A DNA stretch of 64,000 nucleotides from Hyaloperonospora brassicae (taxonomy: Eukaryota; Oomycota; Peronosporomycetes; Peronosporales; Peronosporaceae). The notes under the pieces are model-generated. The model made no database searches. It was not told the origin of the DNA and saw only the letters and a list, made by a program, of their open reading frames with translations. Positions 56,787 through 64,000 of the stretch are shown in pieces (position 1 is the first letter of the stretch; each line of letters begins with the position of its first letter). The translations under genes and the position numbers were made by a program. The stretch covers positions 434,001-498,000 of the forward strand of contig CANTFL010001296.1 of the NCBI GenBank assembly GCA_947650285.1, written 5' to 3'.

Positions 56787-58532
56787 GTGGATCATTGTGG
56801 ACGGATGGAGGCGCGTACGACGGACGAAGACACGCCCTTGTTACGGCCCGAGGCGTCTGCTGGCCGTCCAACTGGCGCGCCGAGTCCGTCTTCGCGGACG
56901 GCTGCTAGCGACAGCGTAGGCACTGCCCGGGACAGTCTCCAGAAGACAGAGCTCGAGCTGAACGTGGACAAGATCTCGGTCCTCGCGTGCCCCTCGGCAC
57001 GTCCGACGTACGGCAGTGCAGACGGCGCGTACAACCACTACGCGGACCAGCCGCTGCACGAGACGCTGCAGACCAACGATGAGCTCAATATGCTCGAGCC
57101 GTACTTTGACGTGACGCCGTCGCGACTGCGTGTGGCGTTCGAAGGGTCGGGGACCGAAGGCGATGGCGAGCTGAGCTACGAGGGATTCCGTGCTGCGCTC
57201 AAGACGCTCGGGATCCGGTGCCTCGACAACGCTGTGTTTGCTCAGCTGGTCGAGAGCATTGACAAGGAACAGCGCGGCCGGATCACGCTCTTGCAATTCG
57301 ACGCGGCAGTGCATCGCCTGAAGCTCATGCACATGTTTGACGAGGGCACTGTGCCCGAAGTGAGCTCAATGGAGGGGCAGCACGAAGCCGCGTTGTCCGT
57401 GTCGGACTTTTCGAGCACGAGGCTGCAGAGCTTTGTCTTGCGACAAAAGAACTTGCACGAGTTCTTTACAGCACACCGCCCCGAGTGGGTGAACGTGCGG
57501 TGGATCAACTTGAAAGGCCGAGATAGCTTGAACCTCAAGCGCCTCGCGATCAAGTACCGACTGCATCCGCTGGCGATTGAAGACACGATTGAAGGCCATG
57601 AACGACCCAAGTTCGATCGCTACGATGGCCACTTGTTCATTGTGTTTCCGGTACTGGGAATGCGCGTGGCGTCGGACAAGGGACCTTTGCTAGAACGAAA
57701 GCGCAGTCGTCTGTACTCGGACACGCGGGGAACGCCCTTGCCGTCTTTTGTCAAGGAGAAGCGAGGATCGCTTTACCGCATCATGAGCATGGCGCCCGTC
57801 GACACCGAGGAGGAGGAGGAGGACGAGAACCCACTGAAGCTCTGCGTCGAGCACGTGTTTGTCTTCATCATCAACAACGATACCGTCATTACAGTCAAGA
57901 ACGAAGGCGGCAGTGATATCTGGGCCGAACTCAATCGCCGGCTGGCCGTACCGTACTCGAAGCTACGACACAACAACGCCAACTTCCTCGTGTACTCGGT
58001 GCTCGATGTGATCGTGGACCAGGTAACAAGTGTCGTTGACTCGATCACCGAGTGCCTCATCGAGCTCGAGAACCAGCTCAATCAACAGCGACATCGCTTC
58101 GAGTTACGGTCGCTGCGGCTGCTGAAGAACGAGCTCTTTGGACTTCCTCGATTCCTCAAACCTGCTCGGGAGGTGCTGAAAAGCATCATCGAAAGCAAAG
58201 ACTTTGATGCCACTGTGACTGCCTACGTCCGCGACGTACACGATCACGTGGTTCAGGTACTTGACGATATTGAACAGCAGCTCCAGATGTGCCGCCAGCT
58301 CACGGAAGACTACCGTGACGCCAAGACCACTCAGATGAACTACGTCATCTACACACTCACTGTGGTCACGACCGTATTTCTGCCTGGACAGTTTCTCACG
58401 GGCGTCTACGGCATGAACTTTGACGACATGCCTGAACTTCACGAGCGTTATGGCTACGCTCTCTTTTGGATCCTCGCCATTGCCATTGCGGCTGCGCTGC
58501 AGTTCTATTTCCGCTACAAACAATGGATATAG
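56787..58532 (+). CDS. CorA-family Mg2+ transporter with N-terminal EF-hand-like pair
   Basis: The 581-residue single-exon protein starts at ATG 56787 (a second Met lies at residue 7). The first 105 residues are polar. Residues 112-180 hold two EF-hand-like helix-loop-helix units (loops near SGTEGDGELSYE and DKEQRGRITLLQ) whose calcium ligands are incomplete. Residues 210-510 form the CorA cytosolic domain (LAIKYRLHPLAIEDTIEGHE, ELRSLRLLKNELFGLPRFLK). Two membrane helices follow (about 518-538 and 557-575) around the signature YGMNFDDMPE (541-550). CorA channels conduct Mg2+ as pentamers. An acidic run (TEEEEEDEN) lies in the cytosolic part. The gene is convergent with ZW10, 228 bp apart. Confidence 0.95.
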   Translation: MDHCGRMEARTTDEDTPLLRPEASAGRPTGAPSPSSRTAASDSVGTARDSLQKTELELNVDKISVLACPSARPTYGSADGAYNHYADQPLHETLQTNDELNMLEPYFDVTPSRLRVAFEGSGTEGDGELSYEGFRAALKTLGIRCLDNAVFAQLVESIDKEQRGRITLLQFDAAVHRLKLMHMFDEGTVPEVSSMEGQHEAALSVSDFSSTRLQSFVLRQKNLHEFFTAHRPEWVNVRWINLKGRDSLNLKRLAIKYRLHPLAIEDTIEGHERPKFDRYDGHLFIVFPVLGMRVASDKGPLLERKRSRLYSDTRGTPLPSFVKEKRGSLYRIMSMAPVDTEEEEEDENPLKLCVEHVFVFIINNDTVITVKNEGGSDIWAELNRRLAVPYSKLRHNNANFLVYSVLDVIVDQVTSVVDSITECLIELENQLNQQRHRFELRSLRLLKNELFGLPRFLKPAREVLKSIIESKDFDATVTAYVRDVHDHVVQVLDDIEQQLQMCRQLTEDYRDAKTTQMNYVIYTLTVVTTVFLPGQFLTGVYGMNFDDMPELHERYGYALFWILAIAIAAALQFYFRYKQWI

Positions 58533-58760
58533 TAGCAGCAGCGAACCAGACAGGCAGACACTAACCGTGTGACAAGAGGCGCGAACGGGGTGTGAACGGC
58601 AACAAAAGTTGACACTGTCTGCACGGGGTTCATATTCACTCGGTCTCAAGCATGAGCAGCTTCTGCACGAACTCATACTGCTCAGGAGACTCACGGAAGA
58701 GAGAACTACATGTTGGAATAAATACATGCCATTGATGATGAGTAAGGAAAGTCCTGACTG
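58533..58760. other. Convergent 3' spacer
   Basis: The 228 bp between the stops of the CorA and ZW10 genes presumably hold both poly(A) sites. AATAAATACATG near 58718 could serve the plus-strand transcript. Confidence 0.4.
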
Positions 58761-61604
58761 TTAGCACGAGTGCAGCAACGCTTGGTACACATCGGGAAGA
58801 TGACGTGCACACAAGGTACGTACGTACCTCACGAGACTAGCCAACTCCTTCGGAGAAAACACGTCGAGAGAGCCGCTGTCAAATTTGTCGCGAACTGCTG
58901 CGAGCGGATCCATCTGCAAAGTACATCGCAACATCAGCTGACACATTCACGACGCGTAAAGGATGAAACAAGCGGACACGTCGTACCAACATCGCTCGGA
59001 GCTTTGACAGCCTTCCGAAACTGGGTACACATTTTCCAGCTTGACCCGGCGCCGTAACGAACGTTTGAGTCTGCACAATCGCAGCATCAACGTAGGATCA
59101 GTCCCTTCGATTCACGGCAGATACAATCGACACACATCGCACTTCTACGAGCAGCGACAAGAGGTGGTGAAGATGAGCTCCAGCTTTGTCTGAAACGGAC
59201 GTCTGGAAAGATGAAGTCGTACACGGAAAAGCATCAACAGGAGGACTACTGCAAGCCGAACGCAAAAGAAAAGCACCAACCGTCTGAGTGAGCACACCAT
59301 CGACGAAGTGCTGTACGAGCGGCTCGAGCATACGTGACATGGTCTTCTCGTAAACTGATCGGGGCAACCCTTCGCTCCAGAAAGAACTCATCTCCTTCAG
59401 CTTGTCAAGTGCGCTCTTCAGACAGTCCTCCACGGACTTGGCATCAACCTCTGAATCGAGAGTGCTAAACGACTGCAACGGTTGACAAGTTAGACCAATT
59501 AATCACTGAAAGATACTGTGCTTGCTCTCGTACCGGTAGCTGTTTCATCGCAGACATGATCTCGTTGATTCGATGCGTGGTGTATGCAGACAATGCTCGT
59601 TCCCCGTCTTCTCGGAACGCAGGGACCATGTCCACCATTGTCGCAGTTCGATTGAGAGAAGCTGGGAGCCTGCAACAACGTAAGCGAGTCAGCAACGGAC
59701 TCAGCACTGCAACAGCTGTGTCTGACCTACCGACGGTTGTAGCGCTGTCCAATGACTAGCATGTGATACGCGACATAGATACAGTCGTTGTGGTACAACA
59801 TGCAAGTTTGGGGGTCGTTTGCAATGGCATCACTGTACAGCGTGGGTACAACTGTTCGGAACAAGAAGAACAAGTCCCGTGCTGTCTGGTAGAGCACCTT
59901 CGCACTCGCTTCACCAGAAGTGCATGCCTCATTGAGGGTCTGGTGCACCAACTCTACTACCTCGTGAGCGCAGATACTTACACGGCAAGCAGGAGCCTGG
60001 AAACAACGGCTTTCCACCGCGTCCGAGCTCGACACGGCACCCTTTCCTCCGCTTTCTTTGTCGTTCTTCTCACATCGCATGGGTGCAATAAGGCTCCCTG
60101 TATCAGGTCCTTCCTTGGTCACAGCTGAATCGTGATACGCTCGGCTCATCAAGGCGCGCCCAGAGCTCAAGATGACTTGTCGGCGTTTCGTAGCGTGCAG
60201 TCTGCACACAGGCACAGCAAGACAGCATCAATAACCACGCCATCAAGTAAAGCAAAGTCAATGCAACGCACTGGTTGAGCTCGTCGACTAGACCTCGCAG
60301 CTGGCTATTGCTGCAAGCTGAGAAGCCAATGGCCACCAAATTAGTTTCCAGGCTTGCAAGCTATCATGAACAGCACGCTAGTTAGCACGCTACGACGAAG
60401 ATCACAAAAACGGGTGCGACATACTTACAGCTGTCATCAAGCCTTCGCGGTATGCGTCGAGCGCAGTAACTTCGTGCGGGATTTTACCTTGCAGCATATT
60501 CATGAGCTGGGCCTCGAGGTTACCCGGGATCTTCCACATAAAGTCTCCAAACTGACTCATCATCTCGGTGGTGCCCGCAAAAAGCTCTGCGTGCAGAAAC
60601 TGAAGCACTTTGACAACGCTGGCACACTTTTCTTGTACATCAACTAGCTCGCTTTTCATCAATGCATCCTCGTCATTTACAATCGGTGCCACGATTTCCA
60701 GCATCGCACTGCTATCATCCCGTGTGCTTTTCGCGTTTCCCAGAGGCGTCTGCAGTATTGGTTTGATCAGATGGAAAGAGACGTCTTTCGCAATGTCCTG
60801 TAACCTCGGTACCAGGATGCCCAGTACTTTGCACGCTTTCCAGTAGTCTCTTTGTCGTTCCTCGACCGTCTTCGTTGTCGTTTCCAACCCATTTGCCGAC
60901 AACTCCGTGGTAACATGTAGTACGCTGTTGTGCCACGTCACCATCCGGCGGAAGAAAGTTGTCAACTGGTCCAGCAGCCGGTCTTTCTGCCTCAGCACCT
61001 GTTGCTTTGCAGCTCGGACAATTTTGAGGTCGCTGCCCTCGCCATCTGCTCCCTCTTCCGTCTCTGTAATCTCTTGCACCATCTTCTCTACTTCCACAAT
61101 TGCTTCAGCTGCTACAGCAAAGCACTCGTGCTCGATCGCTTCGTTAACGCTTCGGAGTCGTCGGTCGATCTCCGTGAGTCGCTCAATCGAAGCCAACCTA
61201 CGTCGTAACTCCTGCACTTGCTTTTCAAGACGTTCACGATGCATCCACGACATTACAAACTGAGCTTCGGGAGCCATGTCACTGCTGTTATCCAGCTGTA
61301 AGCGGTTGATAGCAGCCAGTAGCGCAGCATTTAGCTGCCGCACTTTTGTCGGTATGACCGAATCTTCAGTGGCGTCTCCTTCGACAACAGGCGTCGCGCG
61401 GGAAGCATCAGCACTCCACGCAGCCGCAATCCTGACAGCTTCGCCCATCGAAATCGCCGAAGACGACGAGTAGAAAGCGTGCAAGGCATCGAGCATTTCG
61501 TCACGCACGCGGACGATATCTTCCTGCGTTTCTTCGAGTTTCCTGTACATACAGCAGCATGTAAAAGAACGCGCGGATAAGTCGGACAGCAAATTGATCA
61601 AGAG

Positions 61605-61665
<61 letters not shown>

Positions 61666-61729
61666 GGATGGATGGATGGGTCGATAGAGAGATATTGTAC
61701 TAGCGTATGTACCTAGTGAGGGGTGTCAT
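58761..61729 (-). CDS. ZW10: ZW10 (kinetochore/Dsl1-complex tethering protein), nine exons, 771 residues
   Basis: Exons: 61729-61713 (tentative, 17 nt), 61542-60429, 60360-60272, 60201-59731, 59669-59534, 59472-59281, 59202-59143, 59070-58987 and 58913-58761. All phases agree. The model gives 771 residues, close to human ZW10 (779). Family segments are ARDLFFLFRTVVPTLYSDAI, MLYHNDCIYVAYHMLVIGQR, VDMVPAFREDGERALSAY, YEKTMSRMLEPLVQHFVDGV and the end KCVPSFGRLSKLRAML plus FSPKELASLVR. The N-terminal half is coiled coil (RERLEKQVQELRRRLASIER). ZW10 joins RINT1 and NAG in ER tethering of Golgi-derived vesicles, and the RZZ complex at kinetochores in animals. The 170-bp first intron contains a GATA microsatellite. 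The first exon is the least certain part. Confidence 0.9.
61607..61679. repeat. (GATA)n microsatellite ending in (GGAT)n
   Basis: About 15 GATA units followed by four GGAT units, inside the first intron of the ZW10 gene model. Confidence 0.95.
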
Positions 61730-64000
61730 GATGAGGTACACGAGGGGTGTCGTCAGCCAGGTATGTCTCCAGGCGGGTCAAGTTCTGCCCTTGTCTTCTT
61801 TTGCACAGCTAACCAGCGAGCTACGTGCTGAGTGAAGTTCTGTAGCCATGACCGTGACTAGTGTGGTCCACATTATATACGGTATGCACACCCGCAAAAG
61901 TCTCTCGTAATGCATTTCGGTTCACCTCGGGGGTCAACACTTTCGATCTGTCTGAATCAGATCAATGGATCCTCGAGCCTGGTGAGGTGTCCTTGGGCCA
62001 CGCGAGAATCCCAAGAAGACGGACTTTTGTCAACGCTTTCTTGTGCAAACCGCTTTGTCGCTATCTGTAGAGTATAGGAACAAGAGTATGCACAAGATGG
62101 ACGACCAGTCTCTCACTAAACGCCGTGACATGGATGCTACTCCACTGCTCGTGCCTTTTTTTCGTAGCTCTGCCGAGGTTCGCTTTCGTCACCGATTCTC
62201 CATCGATGCCTCGCTACCACATCGTCAGTCCATTGTTAGTCGTCCATGACACGGAACGTCAATTGCATGACCGAAAGCCGATGGTATGATGAGTGACAGA
62301 CAACAGACGCTGCATCATCACTGCTTGCTTTTGTTCGATCGTTGCCGGCCATCGTCAGGTCACTTATGCCGGACTTGTGATCGAAAGGTGACTGACGGTC
62401 GTGGCCAGAGCAGATACCTCAGTCTTTTCAGGTCCGTCGTCTTTCACCCACCTACATCCTGTTGGGGCACATTCCGTGTGAGACGACAACGCGGAACTCG
62501 TTCACTGCATTGGAACATGCGACACTTTGTAAGCATCTATCTCGAGCAGACATTCAGGATCAGCCAACTTGCAGTGCCTTGCAAGATGAGGACTGCACGC
62601 GATGGTGCTGACAAGGCACAATGTTATGTGACCATACAAGAAGCCTCAAAGCCATGTATATCTGTCAGAAGGCCTTCTTACGTGCGCTCCAGTCGTCACG
62701 CTTTGTTCGTTACACCCACATGACTTCGAATCGACTTCCATCCACGGAAGAATACAAGAGGATCCGTCAAGGCCGACCGTAAGCCATAAGGCAAGAATCA
62801 CCATCGTGCGGCGTAACGACGGAGTTGACTTTGCTCATAGAAACTGGACTCATGCACACTTGTACCACAAACGCGTGTGCGCTTTTGTTCGTCGTTGCGT
62901 TGGACATTGACGAGAGGACAATGTCGGTCGCTGTGTATACACGTGGACCTTCGTCAGCGATCAAATGACTTTGGCCGTTGTCAACGTCACACTTTATTCG
63001 AGACAGTGCCGCAGCAATTGACACACTTCGCACCGGACTGATGTCGATTGTTGCCGGCCATTGATAGTTGACTCGTGGACTTTGCGTCTATTGGAAAATA
63101 GCTGTTACACGTTGCAGCGCTGGTCGTGTACATGTTCCTCTTTGAGATACTGCACTACAATATAACATTGACAACATCGCGCGCGACTGCGGGAACGCTA
63201 TCATTTCTGTTGTGTATCGCAATATGGACGGCGCAAGTGAGCGCTTGCCCGTACACTGAAGCTGTGCGATCGAGATGTACTGCCCACAAACCACTCCGCT
63301 GCATGTACAGGTTCCGTCTTTCTCTAGTTGAAGTCGTCAGCCAAGCAGCACACGAAAACGAGTTGCATGTCAATGCACGGCGTTTTCTTCGATCGTATGA
63401 CACGCAGCACACCATTGCTATCGACGCCGATTGATCACAATGCATGAGCAGTATCTCGGCGATACGTTGTCCTCTATCGCGGTGCATTCCGAGCATATCC
63501 GAAGATCGCCATCTCAACCTAATCTTATACATGACCTGCAGCTTGTGTTGATCGACGCTACAGGTAGTCGTGGCGCTTGTCGTTGCGTAGAACGACCAAG
63601 AAACGGATAAATCGTTCTACGTAGCAGAAGACTTGTGTCCAGGTCGAGGAGCTGTCACCACTGGACATGAGCGGGCACATGTCTTGCCGTTAGAAGCGAG
63701 CCGTGACAGAGACACAACGTGTTGTCGAAAGTATATGGTCGATCCACTAATGTCGCAGTAGCAGACTCGCGACCACGAAAGCTTCACACTGTCCACGTCT
63801 TTTTCATTTACGGATTCAAGACGACTCTTCTTTCCGTACTGAGTCACATTTGAGAGGGCGATCGCAAGCGAAACGAACCAGCGCCGACTCGGAGACGTCC
63901 AGCCGCCAAGTGAATGCATTTGCATCGCCATCAAATGAGCAATCGCGTGCAAGTCACTACAGCCAAGAAAGGCTTTTGTCTGCTAGACACGACAGCCGTG
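61730..64000. other. Right-hand end without a supported gene
   Basis: It starts with the ZW10 promoter region. Several 70-145 residue frames exist on both strands (for example 62286-62723 plus and 63952-63617 minus, the latter with a protein-like RVCYCDISGSTIYFRQHV segment). None has a domain, and frames are interrupted. Degraded repeat or gene debris is likely. Confidence 0.35.

Overview
The window looks like nuclear DNA of an oomycete, most likely a peronosporalean (Phytophthora or downy mildew). Genes are compact, with short GT-AG introns of about 60-170 bp and GTRNGT-type donors. The encoded proteins are eukaryotic (DDI1, ZW10, RAD23-like, EH-domain, PHD-RCC1, PB1-UBA, beta-carbonic anhydrase, CorA). 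Gene islands are separated by AT-richer deserts of decayed Tigger, LINE and Ty3/gypsy elements. I do not assign a genus.

Layout. Positions 1-1250: broken pogo/Tigger-type transposase (minus). Positions 2640-3418 and 11410-13620: two halves of a decayed minus-strand LINE, split by a young full-length Ty3/gypsy chromovirus-like element (3419-11409, 395-bp LTRs, 5-bp target duplication CATAC). Positions 13621-22915: repeat desert with two decayed LTRs related to the young element (17702-18141, 21060-21337) and a 54-bp poly(A) run. Positions 22916-45874: first gene island, with a PB1-LIR-UBA protein, an unknown small protein, a RAD23-like UBL-UBA-UBA protein, a coiled-coil protein, a beta-carbonic anhydrase, a broken gene, an EH-domain endocytic protein, a PHD-RCC1 protein and a type II membrane glycosyltransferase. 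Positions 45875-53030: second desert. Positions 53031-61729: second island, with DDI1, a PH-like protein, an EF-hand-like CorA transporter and ZW10. Positions 61730-64000: nothing convincing.

The genes are housekeeping. Three encode ubiquitin-binding proteins (autophagy-receptor-like PB1-LIR-UBA, RAD23-like and DDI1 shuttle factors), two act in membrane traffic (EH protein, ZW10/Dsl1), and others in chromatin or GTPase regulation, CO2/bicarbonate conversion, Mg2+ transport and glycosylation. I built multi-exon models by hand from splice sites and reading phase. They give 418 aa (DDI1), 771 aa (ZW10), 570 aa (PHD-RCC1), 1198 aa (EH protein), 533 aa (glycosyltransferase) and about 317 aa (RAD23-like).

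The most unusual signal is in the gypsy element. Its LTRs, its pol coding region and its antisense 3' reading frame are packed with perfect short inverted repeats (arms 8-12 bp, loops 3-10 nt), often one every 25-60 bp. The same hairpin pattern recurs in the related solo LTR. I know of no described system that explains this. The element also carries a candidate antisense gene with a coiled coil, and it has lost catalytic aspartates in protease, reverse transcriptase and integrase although its LTRs differ at only 7 of 395 positions.
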